From positions 4,326,001 to 4,390,000 of the forward strand of contig NZ_CP118607.1 of the NCBI RefSeq assembly GCF_028898945.1: 64,000 nt of DNA. The letters run 5' to 3'. Below are positions 17,601 to 26,360 of the stretch, one piece after another (positions within the stretch are counted from its first letter, which is position 1; each line of letters begins with the position of its first letter). Origin of the DNA: Pseudomonas sp. PSKL.D1. GTDB lineage: Bacteria; Pseudomonadota; Gammaproteobacteria; Pseudomonadales; Pseudomonadaceae. The translations under genes and the position numbers were made by a program. Under the pieces are notes generated by a model. That model was not told the origin of the DNA. It worked only from the letters and a program-made list of their open reading frames with translations, and ran no database searches.

Positions 17601-19298
17601 TCAGGCGATTTTCTTCAGGCCCTGTTTTTTCAGCTCTTCATCGCGCAATTCACGGCGCAGGATCTTGCCAACGTTGGTGGTTGGCAGCGCGTCGCGGAAC
17701 TCGATGTAACGCGGCACCTTGTAGCCGGTGACGTTGGCACGCATGTGCTCCATCACCTGCTCTTTGGTCAGGGTCATGCCCGGCTTGACCACGATGAACA
17801 CCTTGATCACCTCACCCGACTTCTCGTCCGGCACGCCGATGGCGGCGCACTGCAACACGCCCGGCAAGCCGGCCAGCACGTCTTCGAGCTCGTTCGGGTA
17901 CACGTTGAAGCCCGACACCAGGATCATGTCCTTTTTGCGGTCGACAATGCGCATGTAGCCGTCCTGCTGGATCACGGCGATGTCGCCGGTTTTAAGCCAG
18001 CCATCACGGTCGAGGATTTCAGCGGTGGCGTCTTCGCGCTGCCAGTAACCCTTCATCACCTGCGGGCCCTTGACGCACAATTCGCCCACTTCACCCAACG
18101 GCAGCTCGTTGCCGCTGTCGTCGATGACCTTGCACAGCGTCGACGGCACCGGAATACCGATGGTGCCGACCTGATTGGCCTCGGCCGGGTTCACCGCCGC
18201 AACAGGGCTGGTTTCGGTCATGCCGTAGCCTTCGCAGATGGCGCAACCGGTAACGGTCTTCCAGCGCTCGGCCACGCTCAACTGCAGCGCCATGCCGCCG
18301 GACAGCGTGATTTTCAGCGCCGAGAAATCCAGCGCACGGAACGCTTCGTTGTTGCACAGGGCCACAAACAGGGTGTTCAGGCCAACGAAGCCGCTGAACT
18401 TCCACTTGCCCAGCTCCTTGACCATGGCCGGCAAGTCGCGCGGGTTGCTGATCAGCACGTTGTGGTTGCCAATCAGCATCATCGCCATGCAATGGAAGGT
18501 AAACGCATAGATGTGGTACAGCGGCAGCGGGGTGATGAGGATTTCGCAACCCTCATGCAGGTTGGAACCCATCAGCGCCCGGCACTGCAGCATGTTGGCC
18601 ACCAGGTTGCGGTGGGTGAGCATCGCGCCCTTGGCCACGCCGGTGGTGCCGCCGGTGTATTGCAGCACGGCCACATCGTTGGGCTGCGGGTTGGCTTCGG
18701 TAACCGGCTGGCCCTTGCCCAGTGCCAACGCGTCATTGAAGCGCACGGCACGCGGCAGGTTGTAGGCCGGCACCATCTTCTTCACGTACTTGATCACGCT
18801 GTTGATCAACAGGCGCTTGACCGGCGGCAGCAGGTCGGCCACTTCGGTGACGATGACGTGCTTGACCTGGGTCTTGGGCACCACCTTTTCGGCCAGGTGG
18901 GCCATGTTGGCCAGGCACACCAGGGCCTTGGCGCCGGAGTCGTTGAACTGGTGCTCCAGTTCCCGCGCGGTGTATAGCGGGTTGGTATTGACCACTATCA
19001 GGCCGGCGCGCATGGCGCCGAACACGGCTACGGGGTATTGCAGGACGTTGGGCAGCTGTACGGCGATTCGATCACCGGGCTTCAAGTCGGTATGCTGCTG
19101 CAGCCAGGCGGCAAAGGCACCGGACAGCGCATACAATTCGCCATAGGTGATGGTTTTGCCCAGGTTGCTGAAGGCCGGTTTGTCGGCAAAGCGTTGGCAG
19201 GACTGCTTGAGTACTGCCTGGATGTTGGCAAATTCGTCAGGATTGATTTCCGCCGTAATCCCGGCTGGGTACTTATCCTTCCAAAAATGTTCGATCAT
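17601..19298 (-). CDS. fadD1: Long-chain fatty acid-CoA ligase
   Basis: 565 residues. AMP-binding motif YTGGTTGVAKGAMLTHRN, then YGMTETSPV, TGDIAVIQQDGYMRIVDRKKD and the C-terminal catalytic Lys in TTNVGKILRRELRD: a complete ANL-family acyl-CoA synthetase. It activates fatty acids with ATP and CoA for beta-oxidation. ATG 19298 is fixed by AAGGAG 9 bases upstream. It lies head-to-tail with a paralogue (fadD2) 365 bp upstream. The same fadD1, fadD2, hydrolase, phaJ1 order is known in P. aeruginosa, from memory. Confidence 0.95.
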   Translation of the reverse strand: MIEHFWKDKYPAGITAEINPDEFANIQAVLKQSCQRFADKPAFSNLGKTITYGELYALSGAFAAWLQQHTDLKPGDRIAVQLPNVLQYPVAVFGAMRAGLIVVNTNPLYTARELEHQFNDSGAKALVCLANMAHLAEKVVPKTQVKHVIVTEVADLLPPVKRLLINSVIKYVKKMVPAYNLPRAVRFNDALALGKGQPVTEANPQPNDVAVLQYTGGTTGVAKGAMLTHRNLVANMLQCRALMGSNLHEGCEILITPLPLYHIYAFTFHCMAMMLIGNHNVLISNPRDLPAMVKELGKWKFSGFVGLNTLFVALCNNEAFRALDFSALKITLSGGMALQLSVAERWKTVTGCAICEGYGMTETSPVAAVNPAEANQVGTIGIPVPSTLCKVIDDSGNELPLGEVGELCVKGPQVMKGYWQREDATAEILDRDGWLKTGDIAVIQQDGYMRIVDRKKDMILVSGFNVYPNELEDVLAGLPGVLQCAAIGVPDEKSGEVIKVFIVVKPGMTLTKEQVMEHMRANVTGYKVPRYIEFRDALPTTNVGKILRRELRDEELKKQGLKKIA

Positions 19299-19459
19299 GG
19301 AAGCCCACTCCTTAGCAACAGCGAAGTTCATGTACGCGTCGATGCGCTTATTATTGATATGTGATGGTGGTTCGTTGCAAACCGAATCATCTGAAAGCGC
19401 GCCGAGAGTAGCAGCTTTGCCAGGGGTCGCCTAGAGGCCAAAACAGGCCTCATGGTCAC

Positions 19460-19493
19460 AAAAATGACTCAATGAACAATACAGGTCATTTTT
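19460..19493. promoter_or_regulatory. Inverted repeat upstream of fadD1
   Basis: Perfect 9-bp arms AAAAATGAC (19460-19468) and GTCATTTTT (19485-19493), 16-bp spacer, in the 365-bp gap between the two fadD genes, about 160 bp upstream of fadD1. A second perfect pair, GAGGCC/GGCCTC, lies at 19434-19451. Either could be a regulatory site. Neither matches the PsrA consensus I know. Confidence 0.35.
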
Positions 19494-19525
19494 AGAGTAA
19501 TTATCCAAAATGTCGCGAAAACACC

Positions 19526-19647
19526 TGTAGGAGCGGATTTACCGAGACGTCGGACCGCCGCGATGGGGCGCGCAGAGCCCCCGGCGATCTGTTTGAGAGT
19601 TGTGGGGGGGCGCTGTGCGCCCCATCGCGGATGAATCCGCTCCTACA
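19526..19647. repeat. REP pair, long-armed variant
   Basis: Inverted REP cores at both ends (left TGTAGGAGCGGATTTACCG, truncated; right GCGGATGAATCCGCTCCTAC) enclosing an inner hairpin GATGGGGCGCGCAG...CTGTGCGCCCCATC. The left copy appears eroded after GGATTT. It lies downstream of fadD2 and upstream of fadD1, so it separates the two transcription units. Confidence 0.85.
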
Positions 19648-19663
19648 GGGGACCGCGTCAGTG

Positions 19664-21352
19664 TCAGGCGATGTCGCGCAATTCGCGCCGCAAGATCTTG
19701 CCCACCGGCGTCATTGGCAGGGACTCACGCACCACAATGTGCTTGGGCACCTTGTAACCGGTGAAGTTGGCTTTGCAGTAGGCCTTGAGTTCATCCACGT
19801 TCACCCCGCCCTCCCGCGCCACCACAAACAGCTTCACCGCCTCGCCGGAACGCTCGTCCGGCACGCCGATTGCCGCGCAGTTGGCCACTTGCGGGTGGCC
19901 CATAATGACGTCTTCGATTTCGTTGGGGTACACGTTGAAGCCCGAGACGATGATCATGTCCTTCTTGCGGTCGACGATGCGGGTAAAGCCGTCCGGGTCA
20001 ATCACCGCAATGTCGCCGGTCTTGAACCAGCCTTCGGCATCCAGGGCCTGAGCGGTGGCTTCAGGCTGCTGCCAGTACCCCTTCATCACCTGTGGCCCTT
20101 TGATGCACAGCTCGCCGCGCTCGCCCAGCGGCAGTTCGTTGCCGTCGTCATCGATCACCTTGAACGCCGTGCCCGCCACCGGGATGCCCACCGTGCCCAG
20201 CCGCGCCAGCTGGCCGTAGGGGTTGGTGCTGGCCACCGGCGAGGTTTCGGTCAGGCCATAGCCTTCGACGATGCGGCAACCGGTCAGGCTCTCCCAGCGC
20301 TCGGCGGTGGCCTTCACCAGCGCGGTGCCGCCCGAGTTGGTTACCTTCAGTGCGGAGAAATCCAGTTGCCTGAAGCCCGGGTGGTCCATCAATGCCACGA
20401 ACAGGGTGTTCAGCCCCAGCAACGCCGAGAACCTCCACTTGCCCAGCTCTTTGATAAAGCCCGGGATATCCCGCGGGTTGGTGATCAGCACGTTGTGGTT
20501 GCCGGTGACCATCATGCACATGCAGTTCGCGGTAAAGGCATAGATGTGGTACAGCGGCAGGGGCGCGATCATTACCTCCTGGCCGTCCTTGAGCAGCTTT
20601 TGCCCATCCGGGCCGTGCTGCGAGAAGCACGCCAGCACCTGCAACATGTTGGCCACCAGGTTGCCGTGGGTGAGCATGGCGCCCTTGGCCAAACCCGTGG
20701 TGCCGCCGGTGTATTGCAGCACGGCAATGTCATCAAGGCTGAGCGATACCGGCTTGGGCGCCTGGCCGCGCCCCTCGCGCAGCACCTGTTTGAACGCAAT
20801 GGCTTGCGGCAGGTTGTAGGCCGGCACCATCTTCTTGACCTTGTCGACCACGGTATTGATCAGCCAGCCTTTGGCCGCGGGCAGCAGGTCGCCCATCTTC
20901 GCTTCGATCAGGTACTCGATGCCGGTGTCGGGCAGCACCTCCTGCACACGCTTGCCGAACATGTTCAGGTACACCAGCGCGCGGGCACCGGCGTCCTTGA
21001 ACTGGTGGCGCATCTCGCGCTCGGTGTACAGCGGGTTGGTGTTGACCACGATCAGCCCGGCGCGCATGGCGCCGAACACGGCAATGGGGTACTGCAACAC
21101 GTTGGGCATCTGCACGGCGATGCGGTCGCCCGGCTTGAGGTCGGTGTGCTGCTGCAACCAGCAGGCAAACGCCGCCGAGTGGCGCTCCAGGTCGGCATAA
21201 TTGAGTGTCACGCCCAGGTTGCTGAACGCCGGGCGGTCGGCAAAGCGCTTGCAAGAGCGCTCGAACACCTCGACCACCGAGCTGTACGCGTGGATATCGA
21301 TGGTGGAAGGTACGCCATCCGGGCGTTTGTCATTCCAGAAGTCGGCTTGCAT
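19664..21352 (-). CDS. fadD2: Long-chain fatty acid-CoA ligase, second paralogue
   Basis: 562 residues. Same ANL architecture as fadD1 (YTGGTTGLAKGAMLTHGN, YGLTETSPV, TGDIAVIDPDGFTRIVDRKKD, TPVGKILRRELRD), with clear sequence divergence in the central region (FSQHGPDGQKLLKDGQ insert). Paralogue pairs like this usually differ in chain-length preference or expression; that difference is not readable here. ATG 21352 is preceded by GAGGAAC. A REP pair separates it from fadD1, so independent transcription is likely. Confidence 0.94.
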   Translation of the reverse strand: MQADFWNDKRPDGVPSTIDIHAYSSVVEVFERSCKRFADRPAFSNLGVTLNYADLERHSAAFACWLQQHTDLKPGDRIAVQMPNVLQYPIAVFGAMRAGLIVVNTNPLYTEREMRHQFKDAGARALVYLNMFGKRVQEVLPDTGIEYLIEAKMGDLLPAAKGWLINTVVDKVKKMVPAYNLPQAIAFKQVLREGRGQAPKPVSLSLDDIAVLQYTGGTTGLAKGAMLTHGNLVANMLQVLACFSQHGPDGQKLLKDGQEVMIAPLPLYHIYAFTANCMCMMVTGNHNVLITNPRDIPGFIKELGKWRFSALLGLNTLFVALMDHPGFRQLDFSALKVTNSGGTALVKATAERWESLTGCRIVEGYGLTETSPVASTNPYGQLARLGTVGIPVAGTAFKVIDDDGNELPLGERGELCIKGPQVMKGYWQQPEATAQALDAEGWFKTGDIAVIDPDGFTRIVDRKKDMIIVSGFNVYPNEIEDVIMGHPQVANCAAIGVPDERSGEAVKLFVVAREGGVNVDELKAYCKANFTGYKVPKHIVVRESLPMTPVGKILRRELRDIA

Positions 21353-21560
21353 TTATTATTGTTCCTCTGCCTTGACCTGCTTGATCCCTGCCTTGCTTGC
21401 CATACGGCAAGAAAGCGTTGAACCGACGTTAGCAGGTAAGTTGAAGGTGGCATACACGCCAAGTGCCGCCATTAACATTGTGAATCTTATTTGTGCCCTT
21501 CCTGCAATCCGCGCGGTTGTGCATACACTGTGCGCGTACCCTTCGCGCAAAGGATTCGCC

Positions 21561-22505
21561 ATGCCCCACGACGCCTTCTGGCTGCCTGCCAGCGAGCATT
21601 GCAGCCTCTACGTGCACCAGTGGCTGCCGGCCGGGCCGGTGAAGGCCGTGGTGTTGCTGGCCCACGGCATGGCCGAGCATGCCGGGCGCTACCAGCGCCT
21701 GGGCCACGCCCTGAGTGATGCCGGCTATGCGTTGCTGGCACCCGACCTGCGCGGCCATGGCCGCACCGCCGAGCTGGGCAGCCTCGGCCTGTTCGCCCGG
21801 CAACATGGCTGGAATGCCCTGCTTAACGACCTCGCGCTGCTGGCCCAGCACTGTGGCCAGCAGTACCCGGCTACGCCGGTTTTCCTGTTCGGCCACAGCA
21901 TGGGCAGCTATATCGCCCAGGCTTACCTGATGCACCACAGCGCCAGCCTGCACGGTGCCATCCTCAGCGGCTCCAACTTTCAGCCGGCCGCGCTGTACCG
22001 CAGCGCACGCCTGATTGCGCGCCTGGAAAGCTGGCGGCAGGGGCCGCTGGGCAAGAGCGCGCTGATCGAGTGGCTGTCATTCGGCTCGTTCAACAAAGCC
22101 TTCAAACCCAACCGCACGGCGTTCGACTGGCTCAGCCGCGACCCGGCAGAGGTGGACCTGTACGTGAATGACCCGTTGTGCGGCTTTCGCTGCAGCAACC
22201 AACTATGGCTGGACCTGCTGCAGGGCCTGGCGCAGATCAGCCAGGCGAAAAACCTGGCGCAGATCGATCCGAACTTGCCGTTGCTGGTGATTGGTGGACA
22301 ATGTGATCCGGTGAGCGTCGGCAAGCGTCTCACCCGTCTGGCCGACGCCCTGCGCGCGACCGGCAATCGACATGTACAGCTGCGCGTCTATCCTCAAGCG
22401 CGGCACGAAGTGCTCAACGAACTCAATCGGGACGAGGTCACCGCCGACATTCTCGCCTGGCTGGAGCAGGCGCTGGCCCTTGGCCGCCCTGCCCGCAGCG
22501 AATGA
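21561..22505 (+). CDS. Alpha/beta hydrolase, monoacylglycerol lipase/lysophospholipase-like
   Basis: 314 residues. Hydrolase_4-type features: VVLLAHGMAEHAGRY oxyanion region (about 30-44), nucleophile elbow GHSMGS, Asp in IGGQCDPV and His in PQARHEVLNE. The HGMAEHAGRY motif is characteristic of monoglyceride lipases/lysophospholipases. ATG 21561 is chosen because AAAGGA is 8 bases upstream. It is divergent from fadD2 and 34 bp upstream of phaJ1, so it probably supplies fatty acids to the neighbouring activation and beta-oxidation/PHA enzymes. Confidence 0.88.
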   Translation: MPHDAFWLPASEHCSLYVHQWLPAGPVKAVVLLAHGMAEHAGRYQRLGHALSDAGYALLAPDLRGHGRTAELGSLGLFARQHGWNALLNDLALLAQHCGQQYPATPVFLFGHSMGSYIAQAYLMHHSASLHGAILSGSNFQPAALYRSARLIARLESWRQGPLGKSALIEWLSFGSFNKAFKPNRTAFDWLSRDPAEVDLYVNDPLCGFRCSNQLWLDLLQGLAQISQAKNLAQIDPNLPLLVIGGQCDPVSVGKRLTRLADALRATGNRHVQLRVYPQARHEVLNELNRDEVTADILAWLEQALALGRPARSE

Positions 22506-22539
22506 TTGGCGCCCTCGCCCGCCTTTTAAGGAAGCCCCG

Positions 22540-23010
22540 ATGACCCAGGTCACCAACACGCCTTACGAAGCCCTTGAAGTCGGCCAGAAGGCCACCTACG
22601 AGAAGTCCGTCGAAGAACGTGACATCCAGCTGTTCGCCGCCATGTCCGGTGACCACAACCCGGTGCACCTGGATGCCGAATTCGCCGCCAAAAGCATGTT
22701 CCGCGAACGCATTGCCCACGGCATGTTCAGCGGCGCGCTGATCAGCGCCGCGGTAGCCTGCACCCTGCCTGGCCCTGGCACCATCTACCTGGGCCAGAAA
22801 ATGAGCTTCCAGAAGCCGGTGAAGATTGGCGACACCCTGACCGTGCGCCTGGAAGTGCTCGAGAAGCTGCCGAAGTTCAAGGTGCGCATCGCCACCAATG
22901 TGTACAACCAGAACGATGAGCTGGTGGTCGAGGGCGAGGCCGAGATCCTGGCGCCGCGCAAGCAGCAGACCGTCGAGCTGGTATCGCCGCCGAATTTTGT
23001 GGCTAGCTGA
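22540..23010 (+). CDS. phaJ1: (R)-specific enoyl-CoA hydratase (MaoC-like)
   Basis: 156 residues, the length of P. aeruginosa PhaJ1, and the whole protein reads as its orthologue (start MTQVTNTPYEALEVGQKATY). Hot-dog fold with catalytic Asp38 and His43 in SGDHNPVHLD and the following IAHGMFSGALIS segment. Known role: hydrates trans-2-enoyl-CoA to (R)-3-hydroxyacyl-CoA, feeding beta-oxidation intermediates to polyhydroxyalkanoate synthase. AAGGAAG precedes the ATG. It lies in an operon with the lipase-like gene and beside fadD1/fadD2. Confidence 0.9.
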   Translation: MTQVTNTPYEALEVGQKATYEKSVEERDIQLFAAMSGDHNPVHLDAEFAAKSMFRERIAHGMFSGALISAAVACTLPGPGTIYLGQKMSFQKPVKIGDTLTVRLEVLEKLPKFKVRIATNVYNQNDELVVEGEAEILAPRKQQTVELVSPPNFVAS

Positions 23011-23028
23011 CTCGGCGAAATACCCCTT

Positions 23029-23158
23029 GTAGGAGCGGCCTTGCCGGGGCGCCGGACCGGTCGGAAAGGGCCGCGAAGCGGCCCCGGCAATTTCTGCGGC
23101 GAAGCTAAAATCCTGGGGGCGCTTCGCACCCCTTTCGCGACACAAGGCCGCTCCCACA
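23029..23158. repeat. Second-type REP pair (inverted, about 130 bp)
   Basis: Inverted arms of the GGAGCGGCCTTG class between the convergent phaJ1 and ECF sigma genes. The left arm carries GCCGGGGCGCCGGACCGGTC in place of the usual TGTGTCGCG, a variant seen again at 39330. Confidence 0.87.
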
Positions 23159-23168
23159 AAGGCCGCGC

Positions 23169-24404
23169 CTACAAAGCCTGCAGGCGCCGTTCTATATGCC
23201 GCCGCTCCGGCTCCTGCCGGGTCAATGCCAGCGCCTGCTGCCAGGCCTGCCGCGCCGCTTCAACATGCCCCAGCTGAAAATGCAGCTCGGCCAGCGCGGC
23301 ATGGGCCAGGTGATAATCCCGTAACTCCCCGGCTGCCAGAATCGCCTGCACCTCCCGCAACCCCACCAGCGCCCCATCCCGCCGGGCCAACGCCACCGCC
23401 CGGTTGAGCGCCACAACCGGCGACGGCCAGTGCCGTTGCAACACATCGTACAGCCCGACAATTTCCGCCCAGTCCGTCGCCTCGGCCGATTCCGCCTCGG
23501 CATGCACTGCCGCAATCGCCGCCTGCACGGTGTAGGCGCCGAATGCCCGGCTGCGCAGCGCCAGCCGAACCAGTTCGCAACCTTCCTCGATCTGCTCGCG
23601 GTCCCATAGGCTGCGGTCTTGCTGGTCAAGCAGCACCAGATTGCCTTCGGCATCCGTACGGGCACGCTGGCGTGAGGCCTGCAGCAACATCAGCGCCAGC
23701 AGCCCGACAACCTCCGGCTCTGGCAGCAACTGCACCAGCAAACGCCCAAGGCGGATGGCCTCATCGGTCAAATCCTGTTGCAGCAATGCCTCGCCCGAAG
23801 ACGCCGAATACCCTTCGTTGAACACCAGGTAAATCACCCGCAACACGCTTTCGAGCCGTTCGGGCAGCTCTTGCATCTCCGGCACCTGATACGGAATGCG
23901 CGCTTCACGAATCTTGGCCTTGGCGCGCACGATGCGTTGGGCAATGGTTGCAGGGGCCTGCAGAAAGGCGCGCGCAATCTGCTCGGTGGTCAGGTCGCAC
24001 ACTTCGCGAAGGGTCAGCGGCACTTGGGCGTCCGCCGCCAACGCCGGGTGGCAGCAGGTAAAAATCAGCCGCAATCGGTCGTCGGCCAGCAATTCCTCTT
24101 CGCTGGGGTCCTGGCCTTGCCCGTCGATCAGCATGATCAGGTCTGCCTGGGAGCGGTCAAAACGTACCCGCCTGCGCAACACGTCAATGGCCTTGAAACG
24201 GCCAGTGGATACCAGCCAGGCCCGCGGGTTGGCGGGGATGCCGTCACGCTGCCAGCGTTCCACGGCAATGAAGAAGGCATCATGCATGGCCTCCTCAGCC
24301 AGGTCGAAGTCCCCCAGCAGGCGGATCAGCGTTGCCAGGATGCGCCGCGAATCACGCCGGTACACAGCCTCCACCTCGGCGCGCACCTGCGCCAGCGCCG
24401 CCAT
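23169..24404 (-). CDS. ECF sigma factor with DUF6596/TPR-like C-terminal extension (ECF42-like)
   Basis: 411 residues. Sigma-70 region 2 (about 10-78: RLLGDFDLAEEAMHDAFFIA, then NPRAWLVSTGRFKAIDVLRR), region 4 (about 118-165: TLREVCDLTTEQIARAFLQA) and a helical extension of about 240 residues (HWPSPVVALNRAVALA, then AALAELHFQLGHVEAARQAW). This architecture and the neighbouring DGPF/YCII gene are hallmarks of the ECF42 group. No anti-sigma factor is encoded nearby, as usual for that group; the C-terminal extension is thought to control activity. It overlaps the AHSA1 gene by one base and closes the - strand module. Confidence 0.92.
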   Translation of the reverse strand: MAALAQVRAEVEAVYRRDSRRILATLIRLLGDFDLAEEAMHDAFFIAVERWQRDGIPANPRAWLVSTGRFKAIDVLRRRVRFDRSQADLIMLIDGQGQDPSEEELLADDRLRLIFTCCHPALAADAQVPLTLREVCDLTTEQIARAFLQAPATIAQRIVRAKAKIREARIPYQVPEMQELPERLESVLRVIYLVFNEGYSASSGEALLQQDLTDEAIRLGRLLVQLLPEPEVVGLLALMLLQASRQRARTDAEGNLVLLDQQDRSLWDREQIEEGCELVRLALRSRAFGAYTVQAAIAAVHAEAESAEATDWAEIVGLYDVLQRHWPSPVVALNRAVALARRDGALVGLREVQAILAAGELRDYHLAHAALAELHFQLGHVEAARQAWQQALALTRQEPERRHIERRLQAL

Positions 24405-24889
24405 CAGTCAGGCATCCGCTGGGTCACCACCTCCACCAGGCGGTCCAGGCTTTCTCCCCAGCCTTGGTGAAAGCCCATTTCTTCATGGGCCTGGGCATCG
24501 GCGGCGCTCCAGTGCCAGGCACGCGCGGTGTAGCGGGTTTTGCCGTGCTCGTCGTCGAAGGTCACCACGGCAGTCATGAATGCCCTTTCGGACGGCACCC
24601 AGCCGGGGCCGAACGCATCGGTGAATACCAACCGCCTGGGTGCGGCAATTTCCAGAAACACGCCTTGGGTGGGGAACTCGCTTCCGTCGGGGGCGCGCAT
24701 CAGGGTGCGGAACAGCCCGCCAACCCATAACTGCATTTCGCACTCCGGGGTGGTCATGCCATGCGGCCCCCACCATTGCATCAGCCACTGGGGCTCGGTC
24801 CAGGCACGGAATACTTTGCTGGGCGGTGCGTCGATCAGGCGGCTGATGGCCAGTTCATGTTTATGATCCTTGGGTTGTTCCAGCGTCAT
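24404..24889 (-). CDS. AHSA1/SRPBCC-domain protein
   Basis: 161 residues forming one START-like AHSA1 domain: RLIDAPPSKVFRAWTEPQWL at the N-terminus, the WWGPHGMTTPECEM segment, and the C-terminal helix EEMGFHQGWGESLDRLVEVV typical of the family. These small hydrophobic-cavity proteins often accompany ECF41/42 modules. No enzymatic activity can be assigned. It overlaps the sigma gene by one base and lies 21 bp after the YCII gene. Confidence 0.87.
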   Translation of the reverse strand: MTLEQPKDHKHELAISRLIDAPPSKVFRAWTEPQWLMQWWGPHGMTTPECEMQLWVGGLFRTLMRAPDGSEFPTQGVFLEIAAPRRLVFTDAFGPGWVPSERAFMTAVVTFDDEHGKTRYTARAWHWSAADAQAHEEMGFHQGWGESLDRLVEVVTQRMPD

Positions 24890-24910
24890 TCTTGTTGTTC
24901 TCCGCGTGGT

Positions 24911-25255
24911 TCAAGGTTGCAGGTCGCGCACCGGCCGCACTTCAACACTGCCTACCCGCGCGGCCGGTATGCCCTTGGCGATATTCAGGGCCTCATTCAA
25001 GTCCCGGGCATCCACCAGGTAAAAGCCTGCCAATTGCTCTTTGGTTTCGGCGAAGGGGCCGTCGGTGAGGCTCATCTGGCCACCGCGCATGCGTACCGTG
25101 GTGGCCGTCTGCACCGGTTTGAGCGCTTCGGCGGCCAGCATGCGCCCGCTGCCGTGCAGCGATTCGGCGTAGGCCATGCACTCGGCGTCTTCAGGGCTGT
25201 CGGGCAAGCTGTGCAGCAGCCCCTCGTCACAATAGACCAGGCACAGGTATTTCAT
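24911..25255 (-). CDS. YCII/DGPF-domain protein
   Basis: 114 residues. Carries the defining DGPF motif in SLTDGPFAETKEQLAGFYLV (about 69-88) within a ferredoxin-like YCII fold. Proteins of this kind are the regular partners and probable regulon members of ECF42 sigma factors; their biochemical role is unknown. Spacing of 43 bp from the SnoaL-like gene and 21 bp to the AHSA1 gene supports an operon. AGAC-type weak ribosome binding site. Confidence 0.9.
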   Translation of the reverse strand: MKYLCLVYCDEGLLHSLPDSPEDAECMAYAESLHGSGRMLAAEALKPVQTATTVRMRGGQMSLTDGPFAETKEQLAGFYLVDARDLNEALNIAKGIPAARVGSVEVRPVRDLQP

Positions 25256-25298
25256 GGTCGTCTCCAGGCATTGGCAAAGTGCGTTTGGCGATAGTGGC

Positions 25299-25724
25299 TC
25301 AGGGTTTGAGATCGAACAGTGCTTTCTGGGTTTCCATGTCGAACGGTGCCGACCAGTGTTCGTGGATCACCTGCCATTTACCGCCCGACTTGCGGTAGCC
25401 GACGGTCGCGCGCATGAAGCCACATTGGCTTTCGTCATCGCCCGGGCCACAACGGTTGAGCCAGTGGGCCAGGCCCAGGTCGCCATCGGCATGCACGGTA
25501 AGTTGGGCAAGCTCGAACACCATCGGGCCTGTGCAGAAGCTCATGCACATTTCCCAGTGCTTCTGGTAGTTGGCCTTGCCCTTGAACTGCAGTTCCTTGA
25601 TGGCATCGAAGGCGACGATGTCGTCGGCGTAGGGTGCGGTGATGCCGGGGATGTCGCGGTCGCGTACGGCCTGCATCCAGGTGTCGATGAGCTGGCGGAT
25701 TTCGTTTTCGGCGGTGGTGTTCAT
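25299..25724 (-). CDS. SnoaL-like/DUF4440-type NTF2-fold protein
   Basis: 141 residues with an NTF2-like cone fold: N-terminal helix ENEIRQLIDTWMQAVRDRDI, the AFDAIKELQFKGKANYQKHW segment, and the C-terminal strands WQVIHEHWSAPFD. These domains commonly bind or isomerise small hydrophobic molecules, and SnoaL genes are common partners of ECF41/42 factors. It probably belongs to the same transcript as the YCII gene. Confidence 0.83.
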   Translation of the reverse strand: MNTTAENEIRQLIDTWMQAVRDRDIPGITAPYADDIVAFDAIKELQFKGKANYQKHWEMCMSFCTGPMVFELAQLTVHADGDLGLAHWLNRCGPGDDESQCGFMRATVGYRKSGGKWQVIHEHWSAPFDMETQKALFDLKP

Positions 25725-25826
25725 CGGGTGATCCTCCGGGCGTTCCTGAAAGGTGTGGCACAGGTTTGGCCTGTGCCTTCAACCTTTGGTCGAACGGTAG
25801 CCGGGGAAATCGACAGGGCAGTGAAT

Positions 25827-26294
25827 TTATTTCCGCTGCAGGGGGATCCAGATTTCCATCACCGCGTCAGGGTTCATGGGGTTGAACACTGCCGGATAAC
25901 GCTCGAACAGCGCAGCATGGGCCTGCTGCTCACCCGACTGCGCCAGCCACTGAAATGCCCCATCGAACGTCCCCTTCAAACCCTGCAGGCTGCCACGGTG
26001 CTCGAACACCGCGTAGTGCCGAGGCTCCAGGCTCAGCGTGATGAAGCCATCAGGCAGGCCAAAAGTGTCGACCACCTCAACGCCTGCCAGGTAGTCGAAA
26101 CCGCCCTGTTCGTCGGGGTGGTAGCACACACCGTAGCCATCCTGCCCGTGCTGCCCAGGCACTTTGCCCATGTACGGCCCGAAACGCTGCCACAACAAAG
26201 GCAGGCCACTGAGGTCGCTCATACTGAACCGTTCGGCAAAACCGGCCAGGGTCAATGCCCGGCCATCCTCTATCCGTGCGGGGGTCAAGGCCAT
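25827..26294 (-). CDS. GyrI-like/AraC effector-binding-domain protein
   Basis: 155 residues consisting of a stand-alone GyrI-like (effector-binding) domain with no DNA-binding part: ALTLAGFAERFSM, FDYLAGVEV, and PRHYAVFEHRGSLQGLKGTF then VMEIWIPL at the end. ATG 26294 is preferred over an in-frame start at 26339 because GGAG precedes it and the family begins there. Such domains bind small cationic or hydrophobic ligands. It may be the first gene of the sigma-factor module (102-bp gap) or separate from it. Confidence 0.82.
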   Translation of the reverse strand: MALTPARIEDGRALTLAGFAERFSMSDLSGLPLLWQRFGPYMGKVPGQHGQDGYGVCYHPDEQGGFDYLAGVEVVDTFGLPDGFITLSLEPRHYAVFEHRGSLQGLKGTFDGAFQWLAQSGEQQAHAALFERYPAVFNPMNPDAVMEIWIPLQRK

Positions 26295-26360
26295 GTCAGT
26301 TGCTCCACAGTCAATCGTTGGTGCGATAGCGTAGCCCAACCGTGCACCACGAAAATTGAC

